Assembly (NCBI GenBank): GCA_904501885.1
Contig: CAJGCP010000018.1
Coordinates: forward strand, 1-41,742
From: an uncultured Acetatifactor sp.
GTDB taxonomy: Bacteria > Bacillota > Clostridia > Lachnospirales > Lachnospiraceae
Reading direction: 5' to 3'
DNA length: 41,742 nucleotides
The notes under the pieces are model-generated. The model ran no database searches, had not been told where the DNA came from, and saw only the letters and a list, made by a program, of their open reading frames with translations. Both the position numbers and the translations under genes were made by a program. This document shows, piece by piece, positions 26,393-33,671 of the stretch. Position 1 is the first letter of the stretch. Each line of letters starts with the position of its first letter.

Positions 26393-27838
26393 TTGGGCAA
26401 GAAGAACACCATTCAATTTAAAAAGCCTGCAAATATAAATATCGGTATGATTATCTTTGGTATTATCTTTCTCTATTTGGCGGTTTGCGTTGTAATTTAT
26501 TTCAAGACCAGTCATATTGTACGTTATGAGGTAAAGGAAGGTTCCTTGGTAATTGATAATGTATACAATGGTGTGTGCATCAGGGATGAAGTTCCTGTGT
26601 ATTCTACACACAATGGATACATTAATTATTATGCCCGAGAAGGAGAGCGGGTTGCCAAAGAAGATTTGGTCTATGTATGTGATGAGACCGGACGCTTAAA
26701 TGAAGAATTGGAAAGTTTAGATAAGGGCGAGACGGTATTGACAAAAACAGAATTGATGGATTTTCGTGGTGATATAGAAGCTTTTTCTCATGGATTTTCC
26801 ACCAAGTTCTATGGTTCCACATATGATTTTAAAACGACCATTCAAAATTCAGTTTTAAAATTGGCCACGGTCAACATGTTAGAAAGTATCGAAGATTTAA
26901 ACCGTTTGGGTGTGAATTCTATTCAATACGTGCGTTCTCCTCAGTCCGGAATTGCAGTGTATTGGGAGGATGGATTGGAAAATCTCAAACCCGAAGAAGT
27001 GACTTCGTCGACCTTTGATAAGTCCAATTATGAGAAAAAGCGGATGATTAGCAATTCTCTTGTCTCAGAAGGAGATTTTGCTTATAAATTATCCACCAAT
27101 GAGAACTGGTCTATTGTTCTCCCCATGGACCCTGTTAGGGCCGCCCAACTTTTGGAAGAAGAGTATATCAAGGTTCGTTTTATTAAAAACCAGGTGGAAT
27201 GTTGGGGTAAAGTGGATGTGTTGAATAATCCGGATGGCAAAACATACTTGAGATTGTCCTTTACCAATTCTATGATTACATTTATACAAGACCGTTTCTT
27301 AGATGTGGAATTGATTGTAGAAGATGAAATCGGCTTGAAGATACCCGTGTCATCCATTGTTCAAAAGGAATTTTTCCTTTTACCTAAAAAATTTGTATTA
27401 GATGATATCAAACCTGCAGGTGAAAATGCAGCCACCACAGGTCAGGTAGAGCAGACCGGCTCCAATTCTAAACACTATATTATGAAACAGGTGTACAATG
27501 ATGATGGCACTGTTCATGTAGAAGCAATTGAAATTGATGTCTATGATTATAATGCACAGACAGAAGAGTACTATGTCAATGATACCTATTTAAGCGTTGG
27601 AGATGTGCTTAACACTACGGATAGGCAATCTGTATTTACTGTAAGCAAAAGAGCGACATTGGTTGGCGTTTATAATATGAATAAAGGCTATGCTGACTTT
27701 AAACGAATTCATATTTTATATCAGAATGACGAATATGCGATTGTAAAATCAGACAGTCAGTATGGTTTGAGAGTGTATGATTACATTGTTTTGAATGCAG
27801 ATAATGTAAAAGACAATCAATTTATCAATCAAAAGTGA
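26393..27838 (+). CDS. Membrane-anchored HlyD-like (membrane fusion protein) protein
   Basis: A 481-residue protein with one N-terminal membrane segment (~17-39) and a long extracytoplasmic part. Just after the membrane come VYNGVCIRDE and HNGYINYYAREGERVAKED, which resemble the biotinyl-lipoyl half-motif of HlyD-type adaptors. Further beta-rich segments follow, ending in a segment similar to the adaptor's last beta domain. No exporter or outer-membrane partner is encoded nearby. It starts with TTG (26393), 9 bases after GGAGG, and is followed directly by yggS and sepF. A role at the envelope or division site is inferred only from position. Confidence 0.75.
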   Translation: MGKKNTIQFKKPANINIGMIIFGIIFLYLAVCVVIYFKTSHIVRYEVKEGSLVIDNVYNGVCIRDEVPVYSTHNGYINYYAREGERVAKEDLVYVCDETGRLNEELESLDKGETVLTKTELMDFRGDIEAFSHGFSTKFYGSTYDFKTTIQNSVLKLATVNMLESIEDLNRLGVNSIQYVRSPQSGIAVYWEDGLENLKPEEVTSSTFDKSNYEKKRMISNSLVSEGDFAYKLSTNENWSIVLPMDPVRAAQLLEEEYIKVRFIKNQVECWGKVDVLNNPDGKTYLRLSFTNSMITFIQDRFLDVELIVEDEIGLKIPVSSIVQKEFFLLPKKFVLDDIKPAGENAATTGQVEQTGSNSKHYIMKQVYNDDGTVHVEAIEIDVYDYNAQTEEYYVNDTYLSVGDVLNTTDRQSVFTVSKRATLVGVYNMNKGYADFKRIHILYQNDEYAIVKSDSQYGLRVYDYIVLNADNVKDNQFINQK

Positions 27839-27846
27839 GAGCATCT

Positions 27847-28536
27847 ATGATTTCTGAAAATATTAAGATCATAAAGGAAAATATCCTAAATAGTGCACTT
27901 TCTGTTGGCAGGTCAAAAGAGGAAGCCTCCCTCATCGCTGTCAGCAAAACAAAGCCGGTATCCATGCTGATGGAGGCATACGAAGCAGGGATGCGAGATT
28001 TTGGTGAAAACAAAGTGCAGGAACTGATGGACAAGATGCCACAGATGCCGGAGGATGTAAGATGGCATATGATTGGACATTTACAGACCAATAAAGTGAA
28101 ATATATTGTTGGCAAAGTGTCACTGATTCATAGCGTGGAGTCCATAAGATTGGCTGAAGAAATCAGCAAGTATTCCGTCAATCGCGGTGTAACATCTAAG
28201 ATTTTAATTGAGGTAAACGTCTCCGGAGAAGAGAGCAAGTACGGTGTGCCATATGAATCTGCAGAAGAAATGATAGATCGTATCGCGAAATTGCCGGGCA
28301 TTTTGGTGGTGGGATTGATGACAGTTGCTCCATTTACTACAAATCCCGAAGATTCCCGTATGGTTTTTCGTAAATTAAAACAATTGTCTGTTGACATAGC
28401 TGCAAAAAACATTGATAATGTAAGTATGAATGTACTCTCAATGGGTATGTCCGGTGACTATCAGGTTGCCGTGGAAGAAGGTGCCACTTATGTAAGAGTA
28501 GGCTCTGATATTTTTGGAAATCGTGTGTATCAATAA
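27847..28536 (+). CDS. yggS: YggS family pyridoxal phosphate homeostasis protein
   Basis: A cytoplasmic PLP-binding protein (PLPBP/YlmE type) that buffers PLP and affects amino-acid balance. The PLP lysine is Lys34 in AVSKTKP; FGENKVQE and GLMTVAPFT follow, and the C-terminal MGMSGDYQVAVEEGATYVRVGS is diagnostic. I chose the ATG at 27847 (229 residues); an in-frame GTG 12 bases upstream overlaps the end of the previous gene and is less likely. The yggS-sepF order matches ylmE-sepF of Bacillus. Confidence 0.95.
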   Translation: MISENIKIIKENILNSALSVGRSKEEASLIAVSKTKPVSMLMEAYEAGMRDFGENKVQELMDKMPQMPEDVRWHMIGHLQTNKVKYIVGKVSLIHSVESIRLAEEISKYSVNRGVTSKILIEVNVSGEESKYGVPYESAEEMIDRIAKLPGILVVGLMTVAPFTTNPEDSRMVFRKLKQLSVDIAAKNIDNVSMNVLSMGMSGDYQVAVEEGATYVRVGSDIFGNRVYQ

Positions 28537-28573
28537 TTAGTAAACCATGTAGAATGAAAGGTATGGTATTGAA

Positions 28574-29128
28574 ATGGGTGTAATGGATAAGTTTCTCAAT
28601 TACATGAAGTTAAATGGTGAAGATGAAGACGAATATCTGGATGATGACTATCTGGATGAAGATGAATTAGATACCGCACCGGTTCCCACACCGGCCATAC
28701 AGGAACAGGTACCCAGAGTAAATCCGAGAGTGCAGGCAAAGAATCGCGACTATGCGCCTAATGATATTCGAATTCCCGGTCCCAAGAGAAATTTAGGTGT
28801 TACGAATATTGAGCAGGGAACCAGCAGAAGAAAGACTCTTGGCCCCGGTATGGAGGTATGCGTGATTAAGCCGAACTCTGTTGAGGAAGCGAGAGAAATT
28901 ACCGAAACCCTTCTGGCAAATCGTACCGTTGTTTTAAATCTTGAGGGATTGAATGTGGAGGTTGCACAGAGAATTATTGACTTTACCAGTGGTTCCTGTT
29001 TTGCAATACGTGGAAATCTTCAGAAGATATCACATTACATATTTATCATCACCCCTGCAAGTGTAGATATTTCCGGTGATTTTCAAGACATTTTTGGTAG
29101 CTCCTTCGAGATGCCGATCAACAACTAA
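28574..29128 (+). CDS. sepF: Cell division protein SepF
   Basis: SepF bundles FtsZ filaments and tethers them to the membrane. The N-terminal MDKFLNYMKL is an amphipathic membrane-binding helix. It is followed by a very acidic linker (EDEDEYLDDDYLDEDELD, ~16-33) and a basic, proline-containing linker. The C-terminal SepF domain (~95-180) contains VVLNLEGLNVEVAQRIIDF and the GSCFAIRG segment. ATG at 28574 or the in-frame ATG 9 bases later are both possible starts. It ends its unit before a clear terminator. Confidence 0.95.
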   Translation: MGVMDKFLNYMKLNGEDEDEYLDDDYLDEDELDTAPVPTPAIQEQVPRVNPRVQAKNRDYAPNDIRIPGPKRNLGVTNIEQGTSRRKTLGPGMEVCVIKPNSVEEAREITETLLANRTVVLNLEGLNVEVAQRIIDFTSGSCFAIRGNLQKISHYIFIITPASVDISGDFQDIFGSSFEMPINN

Positions 29129-29152
29129 TTTTATTACATAATTTAAGAAACG

Positions 29153-29186
29153 AAAACTTCTCGCTTTTTGAAGGGGGAAGTTTTTT
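29153..29186 (+). terminator. Rho-independent terminator after sepF
   Basis: A 10-bp stem (29153-29162 with 29175-29184, one wobble pair) followed by T6. Only 20 bases separate it from the aroB start, so aroB relies on read-through or on a promoter overlapping this element; I could not pick one out. Confidence 0.85.
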
Positions 29187-29207
29187 CTTAGATAAAAGGA
29201 GTTATTC

Positions 29208-30317
29208 ATGAGCGAAAGAGTGATTGTTAATTTCCAAAGGAAGCCCTGTTATGATATTGTTCTTGATAAGGGATTTGATTCCTTGTTGGAAGAACTGGAA
29301 TTGTTGCAATATTTGAATCAAAAATTCGTGATTATTACCGATTCTAATGTGGATGCCATCTATGGAAATGATATGCTTTCTTTGCTAGAGTCCAAGGGAA
29401 TTTCAGTGTATAAATATACATTCCAGGCAGGAGAGCAGTCAAAAAACTTAGACACCGTAAAGAACATCTATTCTTTTCTAATCGAACATAGAATAGAGCG
29501 TAAAGATGTTTTGTTGGCCCTTGGAGGCGGCGTTGTAGGCGATATTACCGGGTATGTGGCAGCCACCTATTTAAGGGGAATTGATTTTATCCAGGTGCCC
29601 ACCACTTTGTTGGCACAAACAGACAGCAGTATCGGAGGCAAGACCGGTGTGGATTTTGATGGCTATAAAAATATGGTCGGTTGTTTCAAGATGCCCCGTC
29701 TTGTTTTTATCAATTTAGAAGCTTTGAATACCTTGGATGAGCGACAGTATTTTGCAGGATTTGCTGAGGTCATGAAGCATGGACTTATTAGTGATTTGAC
29801 CTTTTATGAGTGGCTCATTGAAAACATGTATGAGATATGTGAAAAAGACCCCGATGTACTCATGGAAATGTTACTGCGAAGTTGCAACATCAAAAAAGTC
29901 ATTGTCGAAAAAGATCCCACAGAAAAGAGCGTCAGGGCGTTGCTGAACTTGGGACACACCATAGGACATGCCATTGAGAAAGCAAAGAATTTTGAACTTT
30001 TACATGGCGAATGTGTCGCCCTTGGAATTGTTGCAGCTGCTTTTATTTCCTGGAAAAGAAATCTGCTAAAGATGGAAGAGTACTATGAAATTAGAGATAT
30101 GTTTGTTCCCTTCTATCTTCCTATTTCTGTAGACAATATCGAACCGGAGCAGATTCTTGCATACACCAAATCTGATAAGAAAATGGAAAATGCTCATATA
30201 AAGATGGTGCTATTGAAGAAAATAGGGAAGGCAGTCATTGAAACAGATGTGACTGATCAGGAGATTCTGGACGCCATCAACGAAATTTATTTTAGTGAAG
30301 AGGATGCCTATGCATAA
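29208..30317 (+). CDS. aroB: 3-dehydroquinate synthase
   Basis: AroB converts DAHP to 3-dehydroquinate in the shikimate pathway, using NAD and zinc. Motifs seen: LALGGGVVGDITGYVAATYLRG (NAD side), PTTLLAQTDSSIGGKTGVD, AEVMKHG, NLGHTIGHAIE and LLHGECVALG, which together supply the Glu and two His zinc ligands. 369 residues, normal length. AAAGGAG precedes the ATG by ~8 bases. It is the only shikimate gene in the window, between sepF and lspA; its end overlaps lspA by 8 bases. Confidence 0.97.
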   Translation: MSERVIVNFQRKPCYDIVLDKGFDSLLEELELLQYLNQKFVIITDSNVDAIYGNDMLSLLESKGISVYKYTFQAGEQSKNLDTVKNIYSFLIEHRIERKDVLLALGGGVVGDITGYVAATYLRGIDFIQVPTTLLAQTDSSIGGKTGVDFDGYKNMVGCFKMPRLVFINLEALNTLDERQYFAGFAEVMKHGLISDLTFYEWLIENMYEICEKDPDVLMEMLLRSCNIKKVIVEKDPTEKSVRALLNLGHTIGHAIEKAKNFELLHGECVALGIVAAAFISWKRNLLKMEEYYEIRDMFVPFYLPISVDNIEPEQILAYTKSDKKMENAHIKMVLLKKIGKAVIETDVTDQEILDAINEIYFSEEDAYA

Positions 30318-30834
30318 CGTTACCGGTATTAACGCAAAAAGAAGGATATTGTTATTTGATTTTATTCTTGCGATCGTTTTACTTGTGTTTGATCAATTTA
30401 CCAAGTATTTGGCCATTCTTCGTTTGAAGGGGGCAAAGCCATTTGTGATTATTCCCAATGTGTTGGAATTCGATTACCTTGAAAACAGAGGGTCTGCCTT
30501 TGGAATGTTACAAAACCAGAAGATATTTTTACTTTGTGTTGGATTTATATTTGTCACTGCGATTTGTTTTCTTTTATTACGGATTCCTACAGAAAAGAAA
30601 TTCCGATGGTTGCATCTTTTGTTTACGCTGATTGTGGCAGGCGGCATTGGCAACATGATTGACCGGTTTCGGTTTGATTATGTGGTAGATTTCATCTCTT
30701 TTGTATTGATTCATTTTCCTGTATTTAATGTGGCCGATTGTTATATTGTCATTGGAACATTTTTGATGTTTTGCTTGTTTTTATTCTATTATAAGGATGA
30801 TGAATTGGATTTTTTGAGTTTTAAGAGAAAATAG
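30310..30834 (+). CDS. lspA: Lipoprotein signal peptidase (signal peptidase II)
   Basis: LspA is an aspartic protease of the membrane that cleaves prolipoproteins before the lipidated cysteine. With the ATG at 30310 (6 bases after GAAGAGG; the ATG at 30304 touches that site) the protein has 174 residues and four membrane segments. The catalytic pair is Asp118 (GGIGNMIDRF) and Asp143 (FNVADCY). NRGSAFG is the conserved periplasmic motif. It overlaps aroB and is followed one base later by the pseudouridine synthase gene, the usual lspA-rluD pair. Confidence 0.97.
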   Translation: MHNVTGINAKRRILLFDFILAIVLLVFDQFTKYLAILRLKGAKPFVIIPNVLEFDYLENRGSAFGMLQNQKIFLLCVGFIFVTAICFLLLRIPTEKKFRWLHLLFTLIVAGGIGNMIDRFRFDYVVDFISFVLIHFPVFNVADCYIVIGTFLMFCLFLFYYKDDELDFLSFKRK

Positions 30835-30835
30835 T

Positions 30836-31747
30836 ATGGAGAAATTTACTTTTGAAATTACAGCTGAATATGAAGAACTGAGGATAGACAAATGCCTATC
30901 CCTTTTGATAGACACTTTGTCCCGTTCCTATATCCAAAAGATCATCAAAGATGGTGCTGTGTTTGTGAATGACCAACCTGTAAAAGCCAGTTATAAAGTG
31001 CAAATAGAAGATATGGTGTCCTTTCAATTACCGGATACTTCTCTGCCTGATATTGCACCGGAGCAGATTCCCCTGGATATTTTATACGAAGATAAGGACG
31101 TGATTGTTATCAATAAACCTAAGGGAATGGTGGTTCATCCTGCGCCGGGTCATTATAGCGGAACCTTAGTGAATGCGTTGATGTTTCATTGTGGGAAAGA
31201 TCTTTCCGGGATCAATGGAGTGATGCGGCCGGGGATTGTACATCGCATTGATAGAGATACTACAGGATCCATCATTGTATGTAAAAATGACATTTCCCAT
31301 ATTTCCATTGCAGAACAGTTAAAAGTACATTCCATTACAAGGAAGTATCATGCCATTTGTCATGGGGTTTTGAAGGATGAGGAGGGAACCATCAATGCTC
31401 CCATCGGAAGACATCCCGTGGAACGTAAAAAAATGGCTATCAATCAGCGCAATGGAAAGGAAGCCATTACCCACTATAAAGTATTACAAAGATTTGGACA
31501 GTATACCTATGTGGAATGTCAATTGGAAACGGGAAGGACCCATCAAATCAGAGTGCATATGGCCAGTATTGGGCATCCTTTGTTGGGTGATGAAGTATAT
31601 TCCAACCGCACATCCAAATTTCACTTACAAGGACAGACCTTACACGCAAAAATATTAGGATTTCTCCATCCGCTCACCGGAGAATATATCGAAACTGATG
31701 CACCTTTGCCGGATTATTTCAAACATCTGTTAGAAGTATTAGAATAA
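30836..31747 (+). CDS. rluD: RluD-type ribosomal large subunit pseudouridine synthase
   Basis: This RluA-family enzyme isomerises uridines in 23S rRNA. An N-terminal S4 RNA-binding domain (~12-65) is followed by the catalytic domain with NKPKGMVVHPAPGH and HRIDRDTTG, whose catalytic aspartate is Asp139. The C-terminal ETGRTHQIRVHMASIGHPLLG motif is complete. 303 residues. It directly follows lspA. Exact target positions cannot be read from sequence, so RluD versus another RluA paralogue (YlyB type) is by position and similarity. Confidence 0.94.
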   Translation: MEKFTFEITAEYEELRIDKCLSLLIDTLSRSYIQKIIKDGAVFVNDQPVKASYKVQIEDMVSFQLPDTSLPDIAPEQIPLDILYEDKDVIVINKPKGMVVHPAPGHYSGTLVNALMFHCGKDLSGINGVMRPGIVHRIDRDTTGSIIVCKNDISHISIAEQLKVHSITRKYHAICHGVLKDEEGTINAPIGRHPVERKKMAINQRNGKEAITHYKVLQRFGQYTYVECQLETGRTHQIRVHMASIGHPLLGDEVYSNRTSKFHLQGQTLHAKILGFLHPLTGEYIETDAPLPDYFKHLLEVLE

Positions 31748-31779
31748 ATTGATGTGTTTTATGGTTTGGAAAATAAATA

Positions 31780-31808
31780 TTGTCTAAAAGTTTTCCCTGT
31801 TGTATAAT
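31780..31808 (+). promoter_or_regulatory. Sigma-A-type promoter for the cytidylate-kinase-like gene
   Basis: TTGTCT (31780-31785), exactly 17 bases, and a perfect TATAAT (31803-31808). The leader would be ~55 bases to the ATG at 31871. Confidence 0.85.
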
Positions 31809-31870
31809 ATAATCAGATAAAAACATATAATTTAGTTGTTTTTATACTTTATTTGTAAAGGAGAGTGTCT

Positions 31871-32494
31871 ATGAATACAGTGATTACCATCGGTAGACAG
31901 TTTGGTTCTGGAGGACATGAAATTGGAGAAAAGGTTGCAGAGTATTTTGGCATCAAGTTTTATGACAAAGAATTGTTGACCAGAGTTGCACAGGAAAGTG
32001 GCTTTTGTGAGGAGATGATTCAAAATCATGATGAGCGCACGACCAATTCCTTCCTTTATAATTTGGTAATGGATACTTATTCCTTCGGCTATAATTCTTC
32101 CTATGTAGATATGCCAATCAGCCATAAGGTATTCTTGGCACAGTTTGATACAATCAAGAACATTGCTAAGGAAGGCCCCTGTGTTATCGTTGGCAGATGC
32201 GCGGATTATGCCCTCAGCGAATTTGATAATGTGATCAATTTGTTCATCTATGGCAATGAAGAATGCAAGGTAAAGAGAATTATCGAAAAGTATGAATTGT
32301 CTGAAGCGAAGGCAAAGGATATGTTGATTAAAAAAGATAAGCAGCGACAGAGTTATTATAACTATTATTCCTTCAAAAAATGGGGGCGCGCGGATAGTTA
32401 TGATCTCTGTATCAATAGCAGTGTCCTGGGCGTTGAAGGTACTGTAAAACTCATTGCTCAGTATGTCGAAGATTTTGAAAAAAGAGACAGATAA
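31871..32494 (+). CDS. Cytidylate kinase-like family protein
   Basis: A 207-residue P-loop kinase of the cytidylate-kinase-like group common in Clostridia. The loop reads GRQFGSGG (8-15), which differs from the standard GxxGxGKS loop of Cmk by lacking the Lys-Ser/Thr end. The middle has VIVGRCADYAL, and the C-terminal half an arginine/lysine-rich lid (KKDKQRQSYYNYYS). Substrate is unknown; true CMP kinase activity should not be assumed. ATG at 31871 is 7 bases after AAGGAG; a GTG 6 bases earlier is too close to it. It has its own promoter between rluD and the L21 operon. Confidence 0.85.
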   Translation: MNTVITIGRQFGSGGHEIGEKVAEYFGIKFYDKELLTRVAQESGFCEEMIQNHDERTTNSFLYNLVMDTYSFGYNSSYVDMPISHKVFLAQFDTIKNIAKEGPCVIVGRCADYALSEFDNVINLFIYGNEECKVKRIIEKYELSEAKAKDMLIKKDKQRQSYYNYYSFKKWGRADSYDLCINSSVLGVEGTVKLIAQYVEDFEKRDR

Positions 32495-32532
32495 TGCTTT
32501 AAAAAGTATTCATAATTATATTTCATAAAGTG

Positions 32533-32562
32533 TTGACAAAGTAAGGCACCTCGTGTTATTAT
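32533..32562 (+). promoter_or_regulatory. Sigma-A-type promoter of the rplU-prp-rpmA operon
   Basis: Perfect TTGACA (32533-32538), an 18-base spacer and TATTAT (32557-32562). The expected start is near 32569, just before the L21 leader. Confidence 0.85.
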
Positions 32563-32569
32563 TCTATGG

Positions 32570-32646
32570 TATGCCGCATGAATAGGTAGAAGTATGTCCA
32601 ATGATGGACATCACCAAGTTCAGCGAGTAAGTGGATTTATCCATGA
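32570..32646 (+). ncRNA. Ribosomal protein L21 leader (cis-regulatory RNA)
   Basis: The untranslated leader of rplU carries the conserved primary sequence of the Firmicutes L21 leader: GCCGCATGAATAGGT, a variable hairpin (ATGTCCA at 32594-32600 with TGGACAT at 32605-32611, loop ATGA), then ATCACCAAGTTCAGCGAGTAA, and a second small hairpin (32632-32636 with 32639-32643) before the ribosome site. It is thought to let L21 or another product control its own operon. The call rests on recognised sequence and fold; no covariance search was run. Confidence 0.85.
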
Positions 32647-32663
32647 ATAAGGAGGTGCCTTTT

Positions 32664-32969
32664 ATGTACGCAATTATTGCAACAGGTGGAAAGCAGTATA
32701 AGGTTTCCGAAGGTGATGTAATTAAAGTTGAAAAACTGAACGCAGAAGCTGGAAATACTGTTACTTTTGACCAGGTAATCGCAGTAAGTGACGGTGCTCT
32801 GAAGGTTGGCGCTGACGTTGCAAACGCAACTGTTACCGCAACTGTTATGGAACAGGGCAAGGGTAAAAAGGTTATTGTATACAAATACAAGAGAAAAACC
32901 GGCTACCACAAAAAGAACGGTCACAGACAAGCATACACTCAGGTAAAGATTGATAAGATCAATGCATAA
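32664..32969 (+). CDS. rplU: 50S ribosomal protein L21
   Basis: L21 binds 23S rRNA in the large subunit. The 101-residue protein starts MYAIIATGGKQYKV and ends with KRKTGYHKKNGHRQAYT-type L21 signature. The ATG at 32664 follows GGAGGTG by 7 bases; an upstream in-frame extension lies inside the leader RNA and is rejected. It is the first gene of rplU-prp-rpmA. Confidence 0.98.
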   Translation: MYAIIATGGKQYKVSEGDVIKVEKLNAEAGNTVTFDQVIAVSDGALKVGADVANATVTATVMEQGKGKKVIVYKYKRKTGYHKKNGHRQAYTQVKIDKINA

Positions 32970-32975
32970 TGTGTT

Positions 32976-33308
32976 ATGACAACAGTGATTATTAAAACAG
33001 ACAAAAATAATGCATACAAAGGATTTCTTTGTATGGGACATGCGCAATTTGCTAAGCACGGGAAACCGGATATTCTCTGTGCAGCCATATCGGCATTAAC
33101 GCTCGGCACCATAAATGCTATGGAAGAACTTGTCGGCGAGGAGATGGAAGTGATATCAAATCCTGAGGATGGTTTCCTGAAATGTGATTTTAAGTTTATT
33201 GCGCAAGAGAAATCTGTACTTTTACTGAATTCTATGATTTTATCATTGCAGAATCTAAGTAAAGAGTATGGAGAGAAGTATTTACAAGTAAAATTTGAGG
33301 AGGTGTAG
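32976..33308 (+). CDS. prp: Ribosomal-processing cysteine protease Prp
   Basis: Prp removes the N-terminal extension of ribosomal protein L27, an essential step in Firmicutes and relatives. The catalytic His22 (GHAQFA) and Cys35 (DILCAAIS) are present, and the protein has 110 residues, as expected. It lies between rplU and rpmA, the invariant position of this gene in Firmicutes. The leader-proximal ribosome site is weak, so translation is likely coupled to rplU, which ends 6 bases earlier. Confidence 0.95.
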   Translation: MTTVIIKTDKNNAYKGFLCMGHAQFAKHGKPDILCAAISALTLGTINAMEELVGEEMEVISNPEDGFLKCDFKFIAQEKSVLLLNSMILSLQNLSKEYGEKYLQVKFEEV

Positions 33309-33311
33309 ACC

Positions 33312-33596
33312 ATGTTAAATATGAACCTTCAATTTTTCGCTCATAAAAAGGGAGTTGGTTCTACCAAGAACGGTAGAGACTCTGAATCTAAAAGATTAGG
33401 TGCGAAGAGAGCTGACGGACAGTTTGTAAAGGCTGGTAACATTCTTTACAGACAGCGCGGAACCAAGATTCATCCTGGTGTTAACGTAGGCATCGGTGGA
33501 GACGATACCTTGTTTGCTTTGGTTGACGGTGTTCTTCGTTTTGAAAGAAAGGGTAGAGACAAGAAGCAGGCTTCTGTTTATCCCGTAGAGCAATAA
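33312..33596 (+). CDS. rpmA: 50S ribosomal protein L27 (with cleavable N-terminal extension)
   Basis: L27 reaches into the peptidyl-transferase centre. The 94-residue precursor begins MLNMNLQFFA before HKKG; this NLQFFA extension is the site that Prp removes to expose the mature N terminus. The body contains NGRDSESKRLG and the GNILYRQRGTKIHPG signature. GAGGAGGTG precedes the ATG by ~6 bases. Confidence 0.98.
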   Translation: MLNMNLQFFAHKKGVGSTKNGRDSESKRLGAKRADGQFVKAGNILYRQRGTKIHPGVNVGIGGDDTLFALVDGVLRFERKGRDKKQASVYPVEQ

Positions 33597-33607
33597 TTCG
33601 AGTTTGG

Positions 33608-33645
33608 TTGACCTTCAAACGAATCGTGTTTGAAGGTCAATTTTA
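33608..33645 (+). terminator. Terminator-like hairpin between rpmA and obgE
   Basis: A perfect 13-bp stem (33608-33620 with 33628-33640) and 7-base loop is followed by only four T before A. The short T run, and lack of a visible promoter before obgE 30 bases later, suggest partial termination that lowers obgE relative to the ribosomal genes. Confidence 0.8.
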
Positions 33646-33671
33646 TATTTCATTATAAGGAAAAGAAAATT

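Noticed and set aside
31377..31658. Plus-strand frame inside rluD
   Set aside because: Out-of-frame shadow of the conserved catalytic domain, with no start signal.
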